Part shown: positions 15,667-22,184 of the stretch, piece after piece | Layout of the letters: every line of letters starts with the position of its first letter | How positions within the stretch are numbered: position 1 is the stretch's first letter | Assembly: GCA_964550025.1 (NCBI GenBank) | Contig: CAZJYI010000078.1 | Location: forward strand, 1 to 50,416 | Direction: 5' to 3' | Length of the DNA stretch: 50,416 nucleotides | Source: CAZJYI01 sp964550025 | GTDB taxonomy: Bacteria; Verrucomicrobiota; Kiritimatiellia; UBA8416; CAYOBW01 | The notes under the pieces: model-generated | The model's input: only the letters and a program-made list of their open reading frames with translations | Told to the model about the DNA's origin: nothing | Databases searched by the model: none | Position numbers and translations under genes: made by a program

Positions 15667-15667
15667 A

Positions 15668-16084
15668 GTGATAGTCTTCGAGTCGGAAAAGACGCTTGAG
15701 TCGACGCCGTTGGAGACGGAGTACGACGTGGTGCGCATCCGTCAGATCGTCCGCTACCACGCCCGCGAGTGCGGTGTCGGGCTCGTGGACCAGACGCGGC
15801 TCACGACGGCCGCGAGCGAGATCCTGCGCAACATGTACGTGTACGCGGGCGGCGGCTCGGCGACGATCAGCCTCGTGGGCTGCGACGGCCGCAGGGGACT
15901 GTGCATTACCTGCGCGGACCAGGGGCCCGGCATTGCCGACCTCGAACTGGCAATGCAGGACGGCTACAGCACGGGCAACAGCCTGGGTTCCGGACTGCCG
16001 GGCGCCAGACGCCTGGTGGATTTGTTTGACGTCGAATCGAAGGTGGGGACGGGGACCACCGTGCAACTGGTGAAGTACCTGTGA
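15668..16084 (+). CDS. rsbT: Serine/threonine switch kinase RsbT
   Basis: 138 aa GHKL-type kinase. It starts at the GTG at 15668, one base after the rsbS stop, with GAGAGG 7 bp upstream. The N-box reads AASEILRNMYVYAGGG. The G1 box is DQGPGIADLELAMQDGYST and the G2 region SLGSGLPGARRLVD, all as in B. subtilis RsbT. The role is to phosphorylate RsbS and RsbR under stress and then leave the stressosome to activate a downstream target. In Bacillus that target is RsbU. No RsbU or sigma-B is present here, so the ATPase- and kinase-bearing genes downstream are the obvious candidates. Confidence 0.95.
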   Translation: MIVFESEKTLESTPLETEYDVVRIRQIVRYHARECGVGLVDQTRLTTAASEILRNMYVYAGGGSATISLVGCDGRRGLCITCADQGPGIADLELAMQDGYSTGNSLGSGLPGARRLVDLFDVESKVGTGTTVQLVKYL

Positions 16085-17127
16085 CGGGAGAGAAGACACT
16101 GCGCCTGGAGGTGAATCTCAGCGCCGATGTTGGACGCTGCCGTTTGCGCGCCAGCGATTTTGCCCTGGCGATCGGATTCGACAGACTGTCGGCGGCGCAG
16201 ACCGCCATCCTTGCGAGCGAGCTGGCCGCCAATATCGTCAAGCACGCGCGGGGGTGCGGGGGGACGATGACGGTACGCAGCCTGCAGGGGGAGGGTGGTC
16301 GCAAAGGGGTCGAGATGGTGTTTGCCGATGCGGGCCCCGGCATGGATGTGCGGGAGGCTGTCGCGGACGGCTATTCCACGGCCGGCACGCTGGGGATCGG
16401 ATTGGGGTCGGTTGCGCGTCTTGCCGACTCGGTGGACATCGGTTCGGGTGTGGCCGGCAAGGGGGTCCGCGTGCGGGTGACAAAATGGGCCGGCGAGGCG
16501 GAGCATCCGAGTCTGCCGCCGGACGCGGCCACCTCCTATCCAGCCGTGCAGTTCGGCGCCAGGTCACGGCCCTGCCCGGGTATGCGGGTCAACGGCGATG
16601 CGTACGTCGTTCGTTTTCCGCGGCAGGACGAGACCCTTGCGGTCGTCATCGACGGGCTGGGACACGGGGTCGCGGCACACGAGGCGGCGCGTCTGGCGCA
16701 GGACTACATCGAACGCAATGCGCACCTGGCGTTGGAGGTCCTCTTTGAACGGCTGCACGACACGCTGCGGCGCACGCGGGGAGCCGTCATCGGGGCGGCG
16801 CGCATCGAGGCGGCAAGGGGGACGGTACAGTTCCTGGGGATTGGCAATATCGACGCCACGATTCTCCGCAACGGCGGGTTCGTTTCGTTGGTCTCACTCA
16901 ACGGTATCGTGGGACACTGCATGCGCAGTCTGCGGTCTTTCTCGCACGAGTGGAACGCGGGCTGCTGCCTGGTGATGTGTTCCGACGGTGTGCGCGGCGC
17001 CTGGCGGCAGGAACTCGAGCGGGCGCAGCTTGCCGGCCACCCGGAAGCACTTTCGGAGACCATCCTGACGCAGTATGCGCGGAGCACGGATGATGCAACA
17101 GCCCTTGCAATTCGACAGAAAGGTTGA
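16081..17127 (+). CDS. RsbT-like ATPase fused to RsbX-like PP2C phosphatase
   Basis: 348 aa. The GTG start at 16081 overlaps the rsbT stop (GTGA). Residues 1-140 are a second RsbT/RsbW-type GHKL ATPase with LASELAANIVKHARG, FADAGPGMDVREAVADGYST and GIGLGSVARLAD. Residues 155-348 are a SpoIIE-type PP2C domain of RsbX size: VVIDGLGHGVAAHEAARLA holds the metal-binding Asp-Gly, followed by GIGNIDATIL and CSDGVRGAW. RsbX resets the stressosome by dephosphorylating RsbR and RsbS. Here a kinase-like and a phosphatase domain share one chain, so it could both bind the RsbT site and reset it. The 3' end overlaps the next gene by 38 bp. Confidence 0.92.
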   Translation: MTGEKTLRLEVNLSADVGRCRLRASDFALAIGFDRLSAAQTAILASELAANIVKHARGCGGTMTVRSLQGEGGRKGVEMVFADAGPGMDVREAVADGYSTAGTLGIGLGSVARLADSVDIGSGVAGKGVRVRVTKWAGEAEHPSLPPDAATSYPAVQFGARSRPCPGMRVNGDAYVVRFPRQDETLAVVIDGLGHGVAAHEAARLAQDYIERNAHLALEVLFERLHDTLRRTRGAVIGAARIEAARGTVQFLGIGNIDATILRNGGFVSLVSLNGIVGHCMRSLRSFSHEWNAGCCLVMCSDGVRGAWRQELERAQLAGHPEALSETILTQYARSTDDATALAIRQKG

Positions 17128-19411
17128 GATCGGGCGGGTCGTTCTGCGAGTCGACACGGACATCGTGGTAGCCCGAAACCTGGCCGTTACGATCGCCGAG
17201 GCGATGCAGTTCAAGACCATCGATTCCGTGCGTGTGGCCACCGTTGCGTCCGAGTTGTCACGCAACGTCATCGAGCATGGTGGTGGAGGAGACGTCCGGT
17301 TCACTTTCATGGCTTCCACCCGATCGATGCTGGCGGCGCTGGAGATGGTGTTTGCGGACAGTGGCCCGGGCGTGGCCGATATGGAGGCGGCGTTGAGCGG
17401 GCGGAAGACCGGCGGTCGCGGCATGGGCATCGGCCTCGTGGGGTCGAAGCGGCTGTTGGATGAGCTCGACGTGGCGGAGCGCCCCGGCGGGGGCACGTGC
17501 GTAACGGCCATCAAGTACATCCACTCGGTCGACGCCGCCGGTATCAGCCGGCGGACGCTGATCGAGCTGCAGAAGCGTTGCGCCCGTGCCATCTGCCGCG
17601 TGGACCAGGAGACGGCGGCAACGATCAGAAAACAGCACGAGCAATTGCTCGAGTTGCTCGGCCAGCTTCGCGAAAAGAACTCAGAACTGGACGCGGTGAA
17701 CGCCGAGCTCGCGGAAACAAACCGCGGCATTGTCGCTCTCAACAGCGCCTTGGAGGAAAAGGCCGCCGCGCTGCTGACTGCCAAGCAGGCGGCGGAGGCG
17801 GCCAACAGCGCCAAGAGCGAGTTCCTGGCGACGATGAGCCACGAGATTCGCACGCCGATGAACGGCGTGATCGGCATGCTGCAGCTTCTCCTGGATACGC
17901 AGTTGACCACGGAGCAGCGGGACTACGGCGACACCATCCTGGCCAGCTCGGAGGCGCTGCTGACGATCATCAACGACATCCTCGACCTGTCGAAGATCGA
18001 AGCCGGCAGGTTGTCGTTGGATGCGATCGATTTCAGCATGCAGGAGTTGATGGACGAAATGAACTCGATACTGGCCGTCCGGGCCCATGAGAAAGGCGTG
18101 GAGTACGTCAGTCTCATCGCGCCCGAAGTGCCCGTCCGCCTGCATGGGGATCCCCTGCGTCTGCGGCAGATCCTGACGAACCTGATCGGAAACGCCGTGA
18201 AGTTCACCGTGTCGGGTGAGGTCACAATCCAGGTTCGGCTCAAGGGACGGGAGGACGAAGGTGTCCGGCTGGAGTTCCTGGTGAGTGATACGGGACCCGG
18301 CATTCCGGCCGAGCGCATCGAATCCCTGTTCGAGGAGTTCACCCAGCTTGACGGTAGCATCTCGCGACGGCATGGGGGCACGGGGCTCGGACTTGCGATC
18401 GCTCGCCGCCTGGTACACATGATGGGTGGGGAAATGGAGGTGGAGAGCGAGGTGGGACGTGGCTCAACGTTCCGATTTACGGCCGGTTTCGGCGAGGCCG
18501 AGGGGGCGGCCGTCGAGCCGTCGGCCGAGTCACTGCTGGGGGGACGCCGCGTTCTCGTCGTCGAGAGCAATCTCGCAAACCGTCACCTGCTGATGACGTT
18601 GCTGGAGTCGTGGGGTTGCCGCGCTGAGGGGGCGGCGGATTCATGGTCGGCCATCGCCGCGCTGACGCAGGCCTCAAAGGAGCAGGACGCGTTTTGTGCC
18701 GCACTGATAGACCTGCAGGTGCGCGATATCGACGGGTTCACGCTGGCTGAGACCGTGCGGGGAAACCCTGCGCTCGAGGACACCGTTCTGTTGCTGATGC
18801 TGACCTCGTCGAACCTGCGGGCGAAATCACATCGGCTCCGTGAGTCCACATTTGACAGCTATCTCACGAAGCCGATCAAGCACTGTCAACTGCGTGAGTG
18901 CCTGCTGCGTGTGCTGGACCTCGATGGGTACGAGGTCACGTCCGAGGCTGGTGCCGCTCCGGAGTCCACGCCGTTTGACGCCGCTCCGGGGGAGGTGCGC
19001 CGCATCCTCGTGGCGGAAGACAATCGCGTCAATCAGAAGGTCGCCCAGAAAATGCTGGAACGTATGGGGTACGATGCCGACATTGTCTCCAACGGTCGCC
19101 AGGCGGTCGAGGCACTGGAACGCGAGGACTACGATGTCGTCCTGATGGACGTACACATGCCGGAGATGAACGGCTTCGAGGCGACCGAGTGCATACGAAG
19201 CGACTGTTCGCGCGTGAGGGACCACAGCGTCCCCGTCATCGCCCTGACGGCAAACGCCCTGAAGGGGGATCGGGAGAAATGCCTGGCCGCGGGCATGAAC
19301 GACTACGTTTCGAAGCCCATTCACGCCGACGCTCTTCGAGAGGCCATCGAACGGCAGGCCGCGCACCGGGCTTCGGCGGCGGTCCAGTCGAAGACGCGCC
19401 GCGTGGCGTGA
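17090..19411 (+). CDS. Hybrid histidine kinase with N-terminal RsbT-like ATPase and two receiver domains
   Basis: 773 aa from the ATG at 17090 (preceded by CGGAGCACGG). Residues 5-145 are a third RsbT/RsbW-type GHKL domain (ASELSRNVIEHGGGG, FADSGPGVADMEAALSG, GMGIGLVGSKRLLD). Residues 155-240 are coiled coil. The HisKA domain follows with SHEIRTPMNGVIGML and His251, then HATPase_c (NAVKFT, DTGPGIP, GTGLGLAIARRL). The first receiver (about 485-610) keeps phospho-Asp 541 and TKP but has VESN in place of the acidic pair. The second receiver (about 637-765) is canonical with AEDN, MDVHMPEMNG (Asp687) and SKP. There is no transmembrane segment, so it is cytoplasmic. Its input is probably the stressosome. 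Confidence 0.93.
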   Translation: MMQQPLQFDRKVEIGRVVLRVDTDIVVARNLAVTIAEAMQFKTIDSVRVATVASELSRNVIEHGGGGDVRFTFMASTRSMLAALEMVFADSGPGVADMEAALSGRKTGGRGMGIGLVGSKRLLDELDVAERPGGGTCVTAIKYIHSVDAAGISRRTLIELQKRCARAICRVDQETAATIRKQHEQLLELLGQLREKNSELDAVNAELAETNRGIVALNSALEEKAAALLTAKQAAEAANSAKSEFLATMSHEIRTPMNGVIGMLQLLLDTQLTTEQRDYGDTILASSEALLTIINDILDLSKIEAGRLSLDAIDFSMQELMDEMNSILAVRAHEKGVEYVSLIAPEVPVRLHGDPLRLRQILTNLIGNAVKFTVSGEVTIQVRLKGREDEGVRLEFLVSDTGPGIPAERIESLFEEFTQLDGSISRRHGGTGLGLAIARRLVHMMGGEMEVESEVGRGSTFRFTAGFGEAEGAAVEPSAESLLGGRRVLVVESNLANRHLLMTLLESWGCRAEGAADSWSAIAALTQASKEQDAFCAALIDLQVRDIDGFTLAETVRGNPALEDTVLLLMLTSSNLRAKSHRLRESTFDSYLTKPIKHCQLRECLLRVLDLDGYEVTSEAGAAPESTPFDAAPGEVRRILVAEDNRVNQKVAQKMLERMGYDADIVSNGRQAVEALEREDYDVVLMDVHMPEMNGFEATECIRSDCSRVRDHSVPVIALTANALKGDREKCLAAGMNDYVSKPIHADALREAIERQAAHRASAAVQSKTRRVA

Positions 19412-19441
19412 CGTTTCCGCCACTCTGTGCCACACCGGCAC

Positions 19442-19475
19442 TGTTCATTGTGTTCGCATGTGAACACAATGAACA
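19442..19475. promoter_or_regulatory. 34-bp near-perfect palindrome, candidate activator site (or attenuator)
   Basis: Arms TGTTCATTGTGTTC and GAACACAATGAACA are exact 14-bp complements around GCATGT. It lies 31 bp after the stop of operon 1, and its centre is about 110 bp before the -12 element of the next sigma-54-type promoter. That spacing matches the GTGTTC/GAACAC cluster of operon 1. It has no U-run on either side, so an operator fits better than a terminator, though transcript folding cannot be excluded. Confidence 0.65.
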
Positions 19476-19553
19476 ACCAACTCACCTCGGCCTCCGCGTC
19501 AATTATGCTCGCAACATATGACAAGGCAGCGACTTGTGCCTGGAAACGCCTTT

Positions 19554-19569
19554 TGGCATGAGTGATGCA
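19554..19569 (+). promoter_or_regulatory. Sigma-54 (-24/-12) promoter of operon 2
   Basis: TGGCATGAGTGATGCA keeps the invariant GG and GC at correct spacing and differs from the TGGCACG-N4-TTGCW consensus at two positions. The predicted start near 19580 gives a leader of about 48 nt before the ATG at 19628, close to the leader length of operon 1. Confidence 0.6.
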
Positions 19570-19627
19570 TCTCGAAACTGGTGCGACAGTTCAACCGTCC
19601 TGAACACAGGACAACAGGGAGGCAGAC

Positions 19628-20860
19628 ATGAGGACGTTTTCCAAGACACAGCACGCATGGATTCTCGCTCTTCTCCTCGTTGCATGGAACGGCGCCGATG
19701 CTACCGATGGGCATCAGCTCATCGGCATCGGCGCGGTCCAGAAGAGTACCGCGGGGGCCGGCGTGGCAAGTCCGAAAGACTCGACCTGGGCCTTGTTGAA
19801 CCCTGCGGGCATCGTGTTGCTAGGCCGGAAAGCCGACCTGAGTGTTGAGCTGTTCGCACCGGATAGGAGCATCGAGCCCGCAGGCCCAGGTCTTTCGGCG
19901 CTGGGTGGCGCGTCGCTTGCGAACAGCTCGGCCGGACGTTCATCGGACGACAGCGTTTTCATCATTCCCTCACTGGGAATGGTAACGCCGCTCGGAAAAG
20001 GGGCATGCGGCATCGGGGTGTACGGGGTCAGTGGTATGGGGGTTGACTACGCCAGCCCCCGTACCACGATTCCAGCCATGACCGGCGAGTCGTACGACCG
20101 GCGCACGGAGTACGCCGTGGCCAAGATGGCGCTGGCGTATGCCGTGCCCGTTGCCGAAGGGCTCTACCTGGGCGGCGCTTTGAACGGCGACTACGCGCGT
20201 TTTCGCACCGACATGCTGACGGCTGCGTACACCCAGACCAAGGGGGCGTTTCACTGGGACGAGAGTTTTGGCGGCGGGTTCCAGGTGGGAGTGCTCAAAC
20301 AGTGGGACGGGATCGCGTTGGGCGGTACCTACATCTCCAGGCAGTGGATGGAGACACTGGATATGTATGACGATTTGCTCAGCGAGTCTCTCGACCTGCC
20401 GCAGATGGTACAGGTCGGTGTGGCCTGGGACGCCCTGCCGGCCGTGGAGCTCCTGGCGGATTACAAGTTCATCCACTGGTCCGGCGTTCCGCAGCTCGGT
20501 GACGCGCCGGCCGACGGGGGCTTCGGCTGGGAGGATCAGAACGTCATCAAGCTGGGCGTTCGCTGGCAGACCAGCGACGCCCTGACCTTGAGCGCGGGCT
20601 ACTCCCACGGCAACTCCCCCATAGAGGAGGACGTTGTGTTCGCCAATGCACTTTTTCCGGCGATCGTGGAGGACCATGTGACCGCCGGTGTGGGCCTCGC
20701 CCTGTCGGACAGCCTGCAATTGCAGTTCACCTACATGCATGCGTTCGAGAACACGTTGCGGGACAACGGGCAGGGCGACATGTACTCCCAGGCCGGCTCC
20801 GGTACGGAGATCAGCCTGGAAGAAGACAGCTTTTCCCTGGAGTTGGCGGGTAGTTTCTGA
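19628..20860 (+). CDS. FadL/OmpP1-type outer-membrane hydrophobic-compound channel
   Basis: 410 aa. It has a signal peptide (MRTFSKTQHAWILALLLVAWNGADA) and the family N-terminal hatch signature GIGAVQKSTAGAGVASPKDSTWALLNPAGI. Many amphipathic beta strands follow, ending in SLELAGSF, a Phe-terminated outer-membrane end. FadL proteins move long-chain fatty acids or aromatic hydrocarbons through the outer membrane by lateral diffusion. The substrate is unknown here. Length is normal. GGGAGG precedes the ATG. It is the first gene of operon 2, 36 bp before the tusA-like gene, mirroring the beta-barrel gene that opens operon 1. Confidence 0.9.
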   Translation: MRTFSKTQHAWILALLLVAWNGADATDGHQLIGIGAVQKSTAGAGVASPKDSTWALLNPAGIVLLGRKADLSVELFAPDRSIEPAGPGLSALGGASLANSSAGRSSDDSVFIIPSLGMVTPLGKGACGIGVYGVSGMGVDYASPRTTIPAMTGESYDRRTEYAVAKMALAYAVPVAEGLYLGGALNGDYARFRTDMLTAAYTQTKGAFHWDESFGGGFQVGVLKQWDGIALGGTYISRQWMETLDMYDDLLSESLDLPQMVQVGVAWDALPAVELLADYKFIHWSGVPQLGDAPADGGFGWEDQNVIKLGVRWQTSDALTLSAGYSHGNSPIEEDVVFANALFPAIVEDHVTAGVGLALSDSLQLQFTYMHAFENTLRDNGQGDMYSQAGSGTEISLEEDSFSLELAGSF

Positions 20861-20896
20861 GCACGAGGGCAATGGCCGTGAAGAGGGAGAACAACC

Positions 20897-21127
20897 ATGG
20901 CTGAGACAATGAACATCGATGCGCGCGGGATGATGTGTCCCCGTCCGATCATAGAACTGGCCAAGGCGCGGCGTCGGTCGGAGCCCGGAACGATCATCGA
21001 GATGGTTGCGGACGATCTGGCCTTCGAGAGCGACGTGAGGGCCTGGTGCGAGACGACGGACAACGAGCTGCAGGCGCTGGCCCGCGACGGAGACAAGGTG
21101 ACAGCGCGGATACTACTGAACGGATAG
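20897..21127 (+). CDS. TusA/SirA-family sulfur carrier
   Basis: 76 aa. MNIDARGMMCPRPIIELAKAR carries the family CPxP motif with the sulfur-accepting Cys14. The rest (PGTIIEMVADDLAFESDVRAWCETTDNEL) is the standard two-layer fold. Proteins of this family hand persulfide sulfur to partners such as DsrE-type proteins. Two DsrE-type genes follow directly, which supports a functional sulfur relay. AGGGAG precedes the ATG. Whether the pathway is tRNA thiolation, sulfur oxidation or thiol sensing cannot be told from the sequence. Confidence 0.92.
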   Translation: MAETMNIDARGMMCPRPIIELAKARRRSEPGTIIEMVADDLAFESDVRAWCETTDNELQALARDGDKVTARILLNG

Positions 21128-21137
21128 GAGGGGTGCC

Positions 21138-21722
21138 GTGAGGGCCGCCACAGAGATAGCCGAAACCGGGGTGGAATCGCGATTGCGCGAGCTGGAGACG
21201 GAAGTCGCCCGGTTGCGCGGCGCCGCGAGACAGACCGCACAGGAAGACACCGTGTCGATCGTCTGTTTCAGTGGTGACTGGGACCGCCTTTTCGCGGCTT
21301 TCATTATCGCCAATGGGGCACTGGCCCTGGGGCAGGAAGTGCACATGTTCTTCACCTTCTGGGGAGCCACGGCCGTCCGGCGCGCCGAGGGGGCGAGCAA
21401 CAGATCGAAGTCATGGATCCAGCGTATGCTGGGTTGGATGCTGCCGCGAAATGTTGCAGGCGCACCGTTGTCAAAGATGCACTTCGGAGGTCTGGGCAAA
21501 GTGATGATGGGGAAGCTAATGAGGGAGAAGGGTGTTGACGATCTGCCGTCGATGGTCCGGCAGGCGCGCGAGCTGGGAGCCGTGTTTCACTGCTGCGACA
21601 CCTCTCTCTCGCTGTTCGGGTGGGGCAGCGATGAGCTCGTAGACGGCGAGAATGCCGACTGGTGCGGCGTATCGACGTTTCTGTCGCTGGCACTGAAGAG
21701 CAAGATTGTACTCTTTATCTGA
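21138..21722 (+). CDS. DsrE/DsrF/DrsH-like protein
   Basis: 194 aa from the GTG at 21138, whose AGGAGGGG ribosome site overlaps the tusA stop. Residues 1-35 are a short coiled-coil segment (ESRLRELETEVARLRGAA). The remainder matches the DrsE_2 subgroup: VSIVCFSGDWDRLFAAFIIANGALALGQEVHMFFTFWG, a basic insert (RSKSWIQRMLGWMLPRN), then GAVFHCCDTSLSLFGW with adjacent cysteines at the likely reactive position and a hydrophobic C-terminus. DsrE-like proteins are persulfide carriers, often partnered with TusA. The insert resembles membrane-associated members of the group. It sits 10 bp from the tusA-like gene. Confidence 0.88.
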   Translation: MRAATEIAETGVESRLRELETEVARLRGAARQTAQEDTVSIVCFSGDWDRLFAAFIIANGALALGQEVHMFFTFWGATAVRRAEGASNRSKSWIQRMLGWMLPRNVAGAPLSKMHFGGLGKVMMGKLMREKGVDDLPSMVRQARELGAVFHCCDTSLSLFGWGSDELVDGENADWCGVSTFLSLALKSKIVLFI

Positions 21723-21778
21723 AGAATGCGGGGTCGGTGATCCCCGGTAGGGTAGACACGGGAAGGGATGGTGAACCG

Positions 21779-22165
21779 ATGGGTGATGCGAACAGTGTGG
21801 TGGTTGTCTTGACCACCGGGAAACAGGACAGAGGAACGCGGGCGACGCTGGCTTTCGGTTGGGCATGTGCCGCCCTTGCGTTGGGCAAGGACGTCTCGGT
21901 GTATCTCACGATGGATGGGACGATGTGGGCCATGCGGGGCGCGGCGGCATCGGTGCAGGTTGAGGGCTTCGAGCCGTTGGACGAGTACGTATCGCAGTTC
22001 ACCGCGCTGGGCGGGAAGCTGCTGGTCTGTGCGCCGTGCAGCGAGTACTACTGCAGTTTCGACCGTAGCCTTGTGCACGACAAACTGCTGCCCGAGGCCA
22101 ACGTGGTAGGGCTCACCACTGTCGTCGGGAAGATCGGCGCCGGTACGTCGGTGGTGAGTTTCTGA
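21779..22165 (+). CDS. DsrE-family protein (second copy)
   Basis: 128 aa from the ATG at 21779; earlier in-frame codons have no ribosome site. The pattern SVVVVLTTGKQDRGTRATLAFGWACAALALGKDVSVYLTMDGTMWAM is characteristic of DsrE. The reactive region reads LLVCAPCSEYYC with three cysteines, and the end VGAGTSVVSF-like segment closes the fold. It differs clearly from the preceding DsrE/DrsH-like gene, so this is a pair of relatives and not a recent duplication. It probably acts with TusA and the first copy in persulfide transfer. The next gene, a hybrid kinase, starts 19 bp later. Confidence 0.87.
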   Translation: MGDANSVVVVLTTGKQDRGTRATLAFGWACAALALGKDVSVYLTMDGTMWAMRGAAASVQVEGFEPLDEYVSQFTALGGKLLVCAPCSEYYCSFDRSLVHDKLLPEANVVGLTTVVGKIGAGTSVVSF

Positions 22166-22184
22166 AATGGTCGGGAGAGACACG

